A stretch of 64,000 nt of DNA from Agarophyton chilense (Eukaryota; Rhodophyta; Florideophyceae; Gracilariales; Gracilariaceae). The position numbers and the translations under genes are program-made. The notes under the pieces are model-generated. The model was not told the DNA's origin and made no database searches. It saw only the letters and a list, made by a program, of their open reading frames with translations. The stretch lies in the NCBI GenBank assembly GCA_030374765.1, contig JARGXX010000037.1:62001-126000 (forward strand), written 5' to 3'. Of this stretch, positions 51,571 to 61,383 are shown in pieces. Within the stretch, counting starts at the first letter, position 1; every line of letters begins with the position of its first letter.

Positions 51571-51571
51571 T

Positions 51572-51672
51572 CGAATTCAAGCGCAAAATGCGTACCGGTA
51601 AATTCCCAGTGTAGTATTCTGCACTGCCAGAATGCCGATGGAAGTTTTTTTTGGCTAAGTGTAATGATACTC
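51572..51672 (+). pseudogene. Harbinger-like transposase relic, 3' part
   Basis: Continues the split transposase: after the duplicated GAAT, the sequence encodes FKRKMRTGKFP, the segment that follows YWSxVE in this family. It then decays and meets the ATAA target duplication of the next transposon at 51673. Any further 3' part may lie beyond 57557. Confidence 0.6.
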
Positions 51673-51676
51673 ATAA

Positions 51677-51868
51677 CCCCGTTCTCGTGGGGTGAAGAAT
51701 TTCATCACCGTTTTTTGGGGTGAAATTGAGGTGAGGAGGTCCCACTTCACCCTAGCAGGGTGAGGGAGTCCCGCTCCCGGGTGAACTTCACACTAAGTCA
51801 GGGAGACATCACCCCATCCCTCACCCCTCCGTCACCCAGTCGGACCCACTCATCACCCCGCGGGACCC
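51677..51868 (+). repeat. Left terminal inverted repeat
   Basis: Roughly 85-90% identical to the reverse complement of 57374-57553 by eye, sharing blocks such as GGTCCCACTTCACCCT and GGGAGTCCCGCTCCCGGGT. Many TCACCC motifs. Confidence 0.88.
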
Positions 51869-51917
51869 TAAGTTTACCTCGCGAGATAGAATAAGTTCGC
51901 AAGCGCTCCTCAGCATC

Positions 51918-54900
51918 ATGTCACAGTCTCGACGATAAGCGAGCACGGTTTGCAAGACACGCTGTCCACATATTGATAATTTCACACACTCTTCCGAACA
52001 TGGCAGTCCTCAACATGCATTGTCTTACGTTCAGAACTACGATCCTGCCCTTCAGTCACCTGCGGTGCGTTCATTATCTGATCATGACCCAGAGGCGGTG
52101 TTTCATCTATTGCAGGAGGATAGTGTCCAACCCGATGATCAAGAACCATTGTATCCTGCAGATCCTGAACAAAACATAACGCTCTGACCAACGAAAAACA
52201 AATACAACAAAGAACACGTTTTCTTCACGTTTCAATCAGAAAGAGAGGAGGATGATAGTCTCTACAACCCTGAGATCACACAAGCCAGCAACCAAGTAAC
52301 TGATTGTTCACAAGAAGAGTCTCTGCACGCTTCTCAACACCCAGAAGTCATGGACGAATAACTTCAGCAGTTGCGTACAGATTTTTCTGGGAACAGTTCA
52401 CAGAGGATGAGCATGTCGGTCTCATCAAACGCTTACAACGCGCAACAGATTGTTGTTCAGGCCGTATGGTCATTCCTTTTTGACTGGGATATGTATAATC
52501 TCCTGGATGACAGCATCGATTCGATTAACTCTACAGAACCAACCCATGCCGACGGCAAGAATTTGAACGACGAAACACGAGGACAACTCAAAGGCCTTGA
52601 GAACTGGAATTATGCGTCGCCGTTTCAGTCTTTTTCAATCGACATTGATGGAATCAATGACTCACTTGGCAAGCGATTTCTTTCAGAGGCAAATCGTATT
52701 CTCCAACGAGTAACTAAAGAAGTAGAAGAAGGGATTGGTATTAGAAATATAATCACACAGACTAACTTGACACGATTGAATATATTCGACGTGTTTTTTC
52801 CAGAACATGTTTTGCTCAAGGTAGTTTCAAACGTAAATCGCGTTCTCAAAGATAGAAGACACAAATCAGTTACACCTTTTGAGTTCAAGGGAGTTCTCAT
52901 CTTGCATGTTTTGGCAGCATTCTACTCTTCTTCAGTGAGTACCATAACCGCAAACCGAAACAAGGAGTTTTTCTTTCAAATGGGCATATCTAATTCCCGA
53001 TACGCAGATATATGGTGTGCAATATCTTGCGCTGTTTGTCGAAGACAGCGCGTAGAAAATCTCGGAGATGGGTGGTCTAACTTTCCGCAAAGGGCGAATG
53101 CAATGATCACTGAACTTGAAGATGAATTGGCGGTGGTGAATAGACTCTTTCTCTATGTATCTGGTGTAAAAATTTTCAGTCTAGACGATGATCATCAAAG
53201 ACTTCGGTCCAGAGCAGTTGCGCAGTTGACCAAGATGGCCCACGTTAATATTCCGCAAAAGGCTTTGGGGCCTGTCAATAACGCAATGTGCTCCGCTTTG
53301 GATCCCGTCTTTTTAGCCAGTCACTATTCTAGGCCTGGAGAGAAGATTATCGAAGTGTGGGATCGCTTGGTGAGGCTAATACAAGGTGTACCGACCGCAG
53401 GACCGCTACGACCATTGACCGACGCTCTGTTTGCTTCAGACCGCGGCTAAAATGGAAAGGGCACTATAGATTATATAACAAATCGTATTGGCGCGACTGG
53501 AATAGGCACGTATAAGCGAAGTCTTGATTACCCGTTCGTTTTTGGCCAAGGGGCTATTCGAAAGCTTCATAAGGGAGTGGTGGTGAGTGAATCAGGGTGC
53601 AGAGCAGTTTATAGCGCTAAGCGAAAAACGAAAACGATAACTGGACGGACTGTTGAAACAGTTTTGTACCGCGAAAGCGTGAGTGGCCCTATGGCCGCCA
53701 TGTATCATAACAATGATCGCATGTTTTCCGCACGGCAGTTTACTCTCATTCCAAAAGCTGGGTATGAGGAAGTAAGGACAAACGTTGGCAGAGAGCTCTT
53801 CCACTTGATATTTGACTGTTCACTGTCCAAAAACGGTACAGAAAGTAGCACAACAGGATCTTTTGGCAATAACTCAATGGCAAGAATGAAAGCTATGCAA
53901 GCGCTTTCAGAAGTTGTAGAAATCACAATCATCCAGTCCGGAGATCCCGGTTGGTTCTTGGGGCGTGCATTCCAGTAGACATAACGTACAACACAGGCGT
54001 TTCTGCGTGCCTTGGCGATCAATCATGAAGACCACCTCGAAGCTCTCGCATCTCTCATAAGCGGGAAACGGATTGATCATAGGCCCGTAACGTTCCCACC
54101 GGAGGAGAATGGAACAAAACAGAGCTTGATGTCCAAGCTAATTCTACTGAGCCACTCTTTGAATATGCAGCTGAACTGCAATCCCACGTTCGATCAACGG
54201 GAACGTGCTGCGTCTTGCCTAATGTCGGCAACTGCCAAAAGCCTGCAAGGGAAAAAAAAGTGAAATTCTTAACCTCCTTAGTTCTGTCGGTCACCGACAA
54301 CCAAACTCCCTCCTCAAAAGACAGCTCGTTGAGAAAGCATTGGAACTGAAAGCTTCAGTGGAGAACAACACTGCACAATTATCCATACCAGCAGTACAGA
54401 ACCTGTCACCTTCCCAAAGAATTGAGACGAAGAAAACTGAGCTTTTAGAGGCTCTGTGCAAGGCTTCTTTGACATCGTGGGTGATGAAACCTCTGGTAAG
54501 TACAGTCGGGATGGAGGAAGGCAACGTAAACGAATCTCAGGTTTTAAAGGCGTTGCCATCATTCTTTGAAGACCATGATGTCCTTGAGGGTACACAATTT
54601 GAGAACCGCGAAGTGGAATATCCCATGAAGAAGTTCATAATAGAATATATTCGCGCCACTGGTCTGGTGTCTTCAATGAGGGATCCGTTGATGTCAGGCA
54701 GTCCCGATGGTATTTTATGCTTGGCCGACAATGAAGGAGAGATGCATATATGTGGGGTGGAAATCAAGACAATGAATTCCCTCAATACAATTGATGCTGC
54801 CCGCCAGAGGCGTTACAACTACGCTCCATTAACCAATATGAAGAATCTTGGACAGAACGAAGCTTCTATAAAGCAGTTTCACGATCTTATCCCGTCTGGC

Positions 54901-55911
54901 GAATACAGGACACAGTGCTTGCACCATTCTGTCTGCCTAAACTTTAATCACATTGTGTTCGTTCAGGCAAAGAGGAGCAACTGTGGGATTGGTAAAGTGA
55001 TCTATGTAACCATTATACACTTTCATTCCAGTGTCAGGCATAACTACAGCTATATTTTGTCTGTTGTGCGGGTTGGAGCATTTCAGTGGGTGGGAAAGGA
55101 TTCCTCCAATATACCGAAAGCGTATGACAGTCTGCTGCAGACCTCGCACGCTTCTGACCTTCATTCCTACGCATCGTATTATAGTTTAAGCCAGGCCTAC
55201 CGCTCACTTGTTGCCCTTCAACATGGAACTCTTCCTCCTGCGCAGATGATACATCCAACCGCTTTCGTTTACTGGAACTATCTCAAGGGTGGCGTGGATG
55301 AGTTCAGCAGAGCGATGACTAGCTTATGCTACACTAACGTTGATGAGAATCCGATTGTGAGCAACATTGGGCGATTATTGTGCCCTCAGGTGAATAACGC
55401 AGCGGTGGTGCACCGATTGTGCCTTGCGCGCCAGAAAAGACATTTGCCAATGAACTATGAATGAGCTGGTGGTAAAGGCTACAGACAACTCAGAAAGAAT
55501 GTAGCAAAGTGCTCCTCGTTTGCCGATTATGCGCGCCTAATCGCAAAAGAGTACGTCAAGGCAGCGGAAGCAATGCCAAGGACACCAACCGCGGCAAGTA
55601 GTAACGGAAACGCATTCGTGCCGATATTGAACTTCTTGACTTCTGTCGAAAAGCCAATGTACCGGCGTGATATTGCAGAGAAGTACAACCGTGACGAGGA
55701 CAGAAAGCGAAGGCTTGGGAACAGACCTTTACATCAAAGAGTAAAAGGGAAGGACATTTATTGTTCACTATGCTCATACAGTCATACAATCAAGAAAAAC
55801 GGCAAGAAAAACCTAAAGAAGGGAGGAGCTCGACAAAAGCAGTGGTGTAACATTTGCAAGCAAGCCATATGTTCTCAATGCTGGCAACGATGGCACACGG
55901 ACGAGATCTAA
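51918..55911 (+). pseudogene. Decayed long transposon protein: transposase-like region, YqaJ-like nuclease, zinc-binding C-terminus
   Basis: One register from ATG 51918 to TAA about 55911 (about 1330 codons), broken by in-frame stops (51936, 52185, 52359, 53448, 53976, 53982, 55462) and one shift in an A-run near 54250. Order: acidic N-terminus; a piggyBac-like transposase region (LNIFDVFFPEHVL, FSLDDDHQRLRSRA, ALDPVFLASHYSRPGE, ASDRG, VVVSESGCRAVY, VLYRESVSGPMAAMYHN); a PD-(D/E)XK nuclease of YqaJ/lambda-exonuclease type (MSGSPDGILCL...CGVEIKT, YRTQCLHHSVC); FVYWNYLKGGVDEFSRAM; and C-terminal C-x-x-C pairs (YCSLCSYSH, WCNICKQAICSQCW). The nuclease motif is the strongest call; the transposase class is less certain. 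Confidence 0.62.
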
Positions 55912-56292
55912 GCGAGGGCACGGGTTCCTCATGATGAGCTCCAGAAATTGCAAAGCAAAGCAAACGACTAACATATCAGTAGTGATCGGGGAAACAATAT
56001 CCGTCTGGTGGCACCATTTATTCCGCTCAATGTTGACTTTCTGAGTTCCGCAGAAATTTGTTATCGCGCTGGGTTCGATTAGCTGCGGCGAGGAGATGGT
56101 TCCGATAGTTTCTCAAGAAGAGTCCTTCGAAAGCGCGCAACCTGCGTTGCAGAACCGCGCCAAGTTGTCTGAGGACAAGGTCTAGCTTCCAATTATGTCC
56201 CATATCACCGGCGCTCACAACAATCATGGCCCCAAGCATGAAGAACATTCAAGATTGGCAAAAGGATACGCGAGGTTCGGAAAAAAGGACTC

Positions 56293-56739
56293 TTGGCGTT
56301 GGTGGTAGAGTGGCCATCCCAATCCAAGAGGTTGCTTCATTTGGACCACGCCCTGACGCAGTGGATTGCCCATGAGATGTTAAGCGGTGGTACCCGGTGT
56401 TTGGGCGGACTAATGGTGTTCGTGCTGCCACAATGTCTCGAAAAGAGCACAACGTTGACGGCGTGGCCAGATGTAAGGCTAACTGCCTTGGCGGCGTTTG
56501 AAAGCGGAGTCGGAGAGCTGGCGGTGAGCTCGTTGGTGTCCTTGTCGATCGCGGACCTTGCGCTTCCTGCGACACTGAGGAGCGTGTTCATAAAGGAACT
56601 TGAGCTGGAGCATGTTTGGCTGCGGTGGGGCGTAAAGGTGGCGTGTCGAAGAGCAAAGGCGCGGGGGCTGTGTACTGTAGGTGTGCGTTGCGCGGTGGAG
56701 CAATGGCTGCTCGAAAGAAATATTACCGGCCTGGTGTAA
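56293..56739 (+). CDS. Hypothetical 148-aa ORF inside the inverted-repeat transposon
   Basis: ATG 56293, rich in Leu, Ala and Val (LAVSSLVSLSIADLALPATL, VWLRWGVKVACRRAKARG), GC-richer than its surroundings. The opposite strand is also open (56813-56337), so either or neither may be real. No family recognised. It could be cargo of the transposon or chance. Confidence 0.25.
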   Translation: MALVVEWPSQSKRLLHLDHALTQWIAHEMLSGGTRCLGGLMVFVLPQCLEKSTTLTAWPDVRLTALAAFESGVGELAVSSLVSLSIADLALPATLRSVFIKELELEHVWLRWGVKVACRRAKARGLCTVGVRCAVEQWLLERNITGLV

Positions 56740-57373
56740 CGGTTGAGACCGCCACCTGACGTGTGAGCTTGGAGTGCGTCAAAATTGCGGTCATAGTCAC
56801 ATAGCAAACGCACAAAAGTAACATATCAACCCTCTTCATTCAGAAGCCGTTTGATCACTGATTTACGGCACGTCTCTCACTACTGCGCGGGCCGGTTTTC
56901 TCGTCTTCTTTCCACATCCAACGCGTTGAACACACACCCAGAGCACCAGAACTGGATAATTTCGGAGATTGTGTTGAGCACCACTAAAGTGTTGAGCTAA
57001 GACCAATTTCTCGCAAGGGCATTTCAAGTTATTGTTGTATTGCAGTTAGTCAAAATTGTACATATTGTGACACATTGTCTGACTAATTCGTACAATAAGT
57101 AGCGCTCTTGCAGTGTAGAAAGTGTTAGAGCAAAACTTACGGTTGGTAACAGCAATAAGCGAATCGGTATGCTGCTAAAGCTCTATGGTAAACAAACTGT
57201 TTGCTGTTTCTCTTGGCTCCACAGAGATATGTTGAACGGGTTGAGAATGTTTGTCTTTGAAGCGTAGTTTCAATAGATGTATCAAAAGCGGTGAGGAGTA
57301 CCATACCCCTCGTTACCAACAATTCCTGCTCCTGCAAAGTGTGTCCGAAGCACCGATTTCAACGAGCCTTGAA
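56740..57373. other. Right internal part of the inverted-repeat transposon, no gene seen
   Basis: About 630 bp of unassigned sequence before the right inverted repeat. Confidence 0.45.
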
Positions 57374-57553
57374 CTCCCGCAAGGTGAGGAGTGGGTCCCA
57401 CTGGGTGAGGAGCGGGGTGATGTCACCCTGATTTAGGGTGAGGTTTACCCGGGAGCGGGACTCCCTCACCCTGCCAGGGTGAAGTGGGACCTCCTCACCC
57501 CAATTTCACCCCCAAAAAAGGATGATGAATTTCATCACCCCACGAGAACGGGG
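57374..57553 (-). repeat. Right terminal inverted repeat
   Basis: Reverse complement partner of the left repeat; ends ...CCACGAGAACGGGG followed by the ATAA duplication. Confidence 0.88.
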
Positions 57554-57820
57554 ATAAGTGAGGGCAACGGCTAGGATGAAGTTATGAAGCGGCACCCCGC
57601 AGATGGTCCATGAGGCGGTATGTTACACGTGGGATCTCGGTATGCAACGGCGCATATAGTGGGTACCCTTCGTGGGCGAACGCCCATTTATAGCTAGCTA
57701 TCCTGCACTGTTCTCGGACGACTGAAAATGTCCATGGCAATCTGGGGGGCGTAGTACAATGTCTATGTTAACGGAAAATTGCAAAACGAGAATTAGGATC
57801 AACCGTCCCTATGGCTCCGG

Positions 57821-57845
57821 TTCGTTTTTCTCCCTTTTGCCTCCT
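57821..57845 (-). other. Candidate polypurine tract of the chromovirus
   Basis: On the minus strand the sequence is AGGAGGCAAAAGGGAGAAAAA, almost all purines, downstream (in element sense) of the whole coding region. A polypurine tract normally lies next to the 3' LTR; no adjacent TG could be confirmed. Confidence 0.35.
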
Positions 57846-57847
57846 GT

Positions 57848-58759
57848 GTTGTAGGACAATGCCCCCAAGGGGGAAAACCTACGAAGACGTCCGGATCTTC
57901 CTCTCACGAGGTAACCGGCGCGGTAGAGCCCTCCCAGGGATCGGCGCGCAATGCCGGGTGTAAGCCGGAGCCGAACTGTCGCGACGGGCGCAGGGAGGCT
58001 GAAAGAAGCCGAGAATATCCGCCGAAGCGGTGCTTGCGTATTCTCTGAGGAGGCAAAACCCACGAGAGTGGCGAGCGCGACAGGTGTCAGTGCGAGCCGC
58101 AAGAGCGAGAATTGCCCAATGAAGGGGAGGAAAAGGGAAGGAAAATGGGAACGGAGGCAAGAGGGCGAGGTTGACCACGAGTCGCAAGAGGGGACTCGGG
58201 AATAGCCGGCACTGCCTGGTGTAGCAAACCGTATACACGGGCGGAACCACGAAAGTGGGAATAGATACCCAACACACGAAGGCTGCTTGAACGTCCAAGG
58301 GGGTTGGGAAGCCGTGCACCACGGGAAATCCCTCCGCAAGGAGTTGTATATCCGCGCAGGCGGTTCGACCCAGAGCCAAGATCTGGAAGACCAAGATCAC
58401 CCTTGTTGGGGTGACTTTACTGGACGGGCGGCCGCGAGGCCGGCGGCCTAAGTACTGTAGTCACCGTAGAATACAATAAATAAAGTCTATCCTAAATAGC
58501 TAAATGTCCGTCTAACAAAGGGGCCAATCTGGCGGCCACGTGTCGCGCGGGCGCTGCGGCCACGTGTACGGCACCCGGTCCCGCCGGTGCATCACCGGCG
58601 TTTCGGCAACGCCGTGAAAACGGATTACTCCTACTCATAACGAGGTTGCACGCCGGAGGCTACGGAAAAAACTTAAGTCCCCAAAAACCTCCCTGGAGGA
58701 CGTTGCCATTCATATCCCTCCCCTTAAGACAGGGCGAACACCTCGAAGAGGAAGTCTGC
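57848..58759 (+). other. Hairpin-rich leader of the antisense ORF
   Basis: GC-rich with many short perfect inverted repeats on the plus strand. Four have GNRA tetraloops: CCAC-GAGA-GTGG (58060-58071), CCAC-GAAA-GTGG (58247-58258), CTCC-GCAA-GGAG (58332-58343), CGGCC-GCGA-GGCCG (58429-58442). Two overlapping hairpins follow: an 8-bp stem CGCCGGTG-CAT-CACCGGCG (58582-58600) and GGCGTT/AACGCC (58597-58613), which cannot form together. AATAAATAAAG at about 58479 is a possible polyadenylation-like signal. GCGGCCACGTGT occurs twice (58532, 58556). Confidence 0.6.
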
Positions 58760-60553
58760 ATGGCAGCTCGTCATGATGAGAGCGCGTCCGACACCGGGTC
58801 TCCGGAAACCAACACACCTTCACCAAGGATCCCACGCACGCCCTTCGCATCCGATTCCAACCACAGCACACCAACACGCACCATGTCCAACCCCGACCTT
58901 CATAACACATCCGCGACTCCCGCCCTTGGCGGTTTCACCGGCTTCCGGTTCGCGCCTCACCCTGGGGATGTTACCAACCGAACTCCGGCCGTCAACCTCG
59001 CGTACGAAGACCGCCGTATTGGCGCCCACTTTCGCGGACAGGCGGACCCACCGCAGTGGCCGACCTACGACGCCCTTGTGGGTGCAAATCCGAGAACTCG
59101 GCATGGCTGCGCGATGTTGCGGTATGCGCCTTGGTTTCACCCATTGGCTGTCTGCAACGAGGATTTGATCCAGTCCTACACCGATAATTCGGAGATGCTC
59201 CCGGGAGACCTGCCCGGCGTGGTGACCATGTCCTGGGATTGGCGTAGTCGTATCGCCATCCCGGTACACCACATACTCCACCGACGCGGTGAATCCTCTG
59301 CGCAGGCTCAGGCGGCGCTCGTGCGGATCGCTTATCTCAGGCACCATCGGGCGCCTTTCGAGTTTCCGATACCGCCAGAGGTCGAATTCGACGTCCACCT
59401 TTACCGCACTCGGGGGGAAACGTCGTACTGTGACCGTCTAAACGGATTGGAAACCCTCGCTTGGAGGGGCACACCGATCGCTCGGCAAGAAGCCCTTTGC
59501 TGGGTACGACCGATTCTTCGGGCAGAGTTCCGCTACCAACGGCGGCAGTCGCGCTCGAACTTCCTTCAGAACTTCATCCGCGATGAGCGGCGTTGGCGGG
59601 CCCGAACTGGGTATTTCGTACCGTACCAGAACACGGAGATTGAGCGCATCGCGCCTGCTCACCGACGTGGTCGGTACGTCAGTCTCCCAGACTGGTGGTC
59701 CTCCTTGGAGGCGTGCTGGGGTGGCTTCATTGAGCTGCCCCCAGTCTTCACCTATGTAGGGTCGTCGTTCTTGAACGATCCCCAGTCGGGGTGGTGGTCC
59801 GTCGTGGTAAGCGAATGGGCTGTCCTCACTGCGGCTTTTATCCTCGCTGAGGCGTACGACCAATACCGATTGTGGTACGTGCCACCGCGTGTGCGGGCTG
59901 CGATCCGCCGTTTGGACATGCGCATCCCCCTCGGGGGCGAGGCGAACGAAAAAGAGATGCTGGGCCTCCTCGACTTTGTGGAGGGGGTCCAGTGGGATGA
60001 GGTCCCGCTGGAGAACTCCCAACGCATTCAACTGCGTCGCGGGTCCGGCCCCGGATTCGAGAGGAATACTGCGCTAGCGGGGGATTTCATCTACTTCGAC
60101 CCCTGGGAGTACCACGAGATCAGCCGCGAGGAAGCGGAAGCCAACCGGCATGCGCCGCGTGAAGTCCCGGCCGACCACCCGCAAGGGTATGTCGACTCGA
60201 GCGACTATTACCGCGACTATGCGGATGGTGACCGGATGGTCGACAACGAACCGGAGGATCCGGGTTACGAACCGATGGAGGATGACGAGTCCGGCGAGGC
60301 CGGTGAGGAGGCCATTGAATACGGTGGTGCGGCTCCATCCGGGGCTGCTGATGCCGTGCGGACGGATTCCTATCCGACTCCATCGGTGGCGGGCCCGCCT
60401 GCAACTGCCGCTGGCGCGGAGCGGGGCGAGGTCATCGCGCGCTTCCTTCGGGAGGTGGGGCTTCGCCCTTCCGAGATCTCGGGTGATGTGGCCGCCATGC
60501 GGGGTGCCTTAGCCAACCGCCTGGGCGGGGGTCCACCTCGTGCGGAGGAATGA
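58760..60553 (+). CDS. Antisense ORF of the chromovirus, 597 aa, family unknown
   Basis: ATG 58760 (MAARHDESASDTGSPETN) to TGA 60553; open upstream to a TTG at 58646. It is intact over 597 codons. Residues 1-60 are Ser/Thr/Pro-rich; 60-440 look folded and rich in Trp, Arg and Tyr (CAMLRYAPWFHPLAVC, VVTMSWDWRSRIAIPVHHIL, FLQNFIRDERRWRARTGYF, YVSLPDWWSSLEACWGGFIE, AAFILAEAYDQYRLWYVPPR). The C-terminal 130 residues are acidic then Ala/Gly-rich (EPEDPGYEPMEDDESGEAGE). No Cys/His knuckle, protease or membrane helix is evident. It runs opposite to pol and lies on the 3' side of it, like antisense ORFs described in some plant gypsy elements. Gag-like or nuclear roles are open. Confidence 0.65.
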   Translation: MAARHDESASDTGSPETNTPSPRIPRTPFASDSNHSTPTRTMSNPDLHNTSATPALGGFTGFRFAPHPGDVTNRTPAVNLAYEDRRIGAHFRGQADPPQWPTYDALVGANPRTRHGCAMLRYAPWFHPLAVCNEDLIQSYTDNSEMLPGDLPGVVTMSWDWRSRIAIPVHHILHRRGESSAQAQAALVRIAYLRHHRAPFEFPIPPEVEFDVHLYRTRGETSYCDRLNGLETLAWRGTPIARQEALCWVRPILRAEFRYQRRQSRSNFLQNFIRDERRWRARTGYFVPYQNTEIERIAPAHRRGRYVSLPDWWSSLEACWGGFIELPPVFTYVGSSFLNDPQSGWWSVVVSEWAVLTAAFILAEAYDQYRLWYVPPRVRAAIRRLDMRIPLGGEANEKEMLGLLDFVEGVQWDEVPLENSQRIQLRRGSGPGFERNTALAGDFIYFDPWEYHEISREEAEANRHAPREVPADHPQGYVDSSDYYRDYADGDRMVDNEPEDPGYEPMEDDESGEAGEEAIEYGGAAPSGAADAVRTDSYPTPSVAGPPATAAGAERGEVIARFLREVGLRPSEISGDVAAMRGALANRLGGGPPRAEE

Positions 60554-60937
60554 CCGGAGCGTCCGGTAGAATGTAGGGCGGCGCCACTAGGGCGCCCTTG
60601 CCAGTAGTGAGAAATAAAAGAAGAGGGTCGCCTTTCCGCCGCCTTTTCCCAAGTCCACTTCTTTCTTTCCGGGGTACCGGCCTTCAACCGGGGTTCCGGC
60701 GTTGCAGGGAACCAGCCTAGCTGGGAGTTCGGTGTTTAACGGTGGGCGCTTCGCGCGCGGACCAGGTAACTGGCACGACCACCAATGACGTTGGGATAGC
60801 GTGAGCGGTTGCTTCCTTCCCCGCGTTGGGGCATGGACGGAGATGGCGCGTGGCGCCATCAGCCATTCCATTCCGTGTTCACGGTTTATCCTTCTTGGGC
60901 GTTTACCAGCGTGGCTGGGAGTGCGGTCCCCGCAAGG
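60554..60937. other. Gap between antisense ORF and chromodomain
   Basis: About 385 bp with further hairpins, for example ACCGG-AGCGT-CCGGT just after the antisense ORF stop and CCGC-AAG-GCGG at 60930-60940. Open minus-strand frame here may be the C-terminus of pol after the chromodomain. Confidence 0.45.
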
Positions 60938-61096
60938 CGGTGGTATCGCATTACCGCGGAGCGCGGGAGGTGCTCGATGGGCTCCGGGGTGTCCCACTCT
61001 GGCCCGTATCCGTACTAGGGTCCGGTACTGGAGCACCCCGTGCTCATCGTAGCTATGTCCGACGATTCGGTCGAGGACGTACTCCTGCACGTAAAC
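60938..61096 (-). pseudogene. Chromodomain of the gypsy pol, with a frame break
   Basis: Minus strand: VYVQEYVLDRIVGHSYDEHG then LQYRTLVR in one frame, and YGYGPEWDTPEPIEHLPRSA in another, together a normal chromodomain (beta core, then W-D/T-W-EP-x-x-x-L). The shift lies at about 61005-61017. Chromodomains direct integration to particular chromatin. It sits in a separate overlapping frame from the integrase ORF and ends about 385 bp from the end of the antisense ORF. Confidence 0.75.
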
Positions 61097-61383
61097 TTGC
61101 CGGCCTTGCCGGATGGTGGTGACCCGAGCCTCAGCGCCGCGTGGTGCTGGGCTCGTCGTCGCCTGTTCCGGGTCACCCGTTTTGTCATTCCGCTCTGCGG
61201 TTGTTGCCGGGTTGCCGGGGCTGCCGTACCGCTTCGCGGAAGTTGCCGGCGCGGCCGGGTTGTGTTTCCGCTGGGCGGTAGGGGCTTCCCTGAAGTCCGC
61301 TCTTACCGCGAGTTGGCGGAGGTCCTTCCGTCTTGGTGACGGTTCGCGGGAGGCCTCCGCTTGATTTGCGGCATGCGGCGTTC

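Larger units (their letters stand above)
46961..51571 (+). mobile_element. Ty1/copia LTR retrotransposon, 4.6 kb, inserted in a Harbinger transposase relic
   Basis: Two identical 89-bp direct repeats (46961-47049 and 51482-51570) flank gag and pol in copia order: protease, integrase, RT, RNase H. A primer site follows the 5' LTR directly. Flanks are GGAAT on the left and CGAAT on the right, a 5-bp duplication with one mismatch (or GAAT perfect); removing the element plus one copy restores the Harbinger frame. Three or more in-frame stops make this copy non-autonomous as read. LTRs of 89 bp are very short for copia elements. Confidence 0.9.
51677..57553. mobile_element. 5.9-kb DNA transposon with long inverted repeats, piggyBac-like ends, transposase-YqaJ nuclease
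   Basis: Both ends start CCCCGTTCTCGTGGGGTGA and are flanked by ATAA (51673-51676 and 57554-57557), a perfect 4-bp duplication. Terminal inverted repeats run about 190 bp with subterminal GGGTGA/TCACCC iterations. A CCC-type end beside a TTAA-like target recalls piggyBac, but the target here is ATAA. Inside lies one decayed long frame (51918-55911) and about 1.4 kb of further sequence. Class assignment is inference; the ends and duplication are directly seen. Confidence 0.85.

Noticed and set aside
57809..58400. Two overlapping minus-strand ORFs of 176 and 173 aa
   Set aside because: They overlap each other in different frames in GC-rich, stop-poor DNA and read as low-quality protein; the hairpin pattern of the other strand explains the sequence better.
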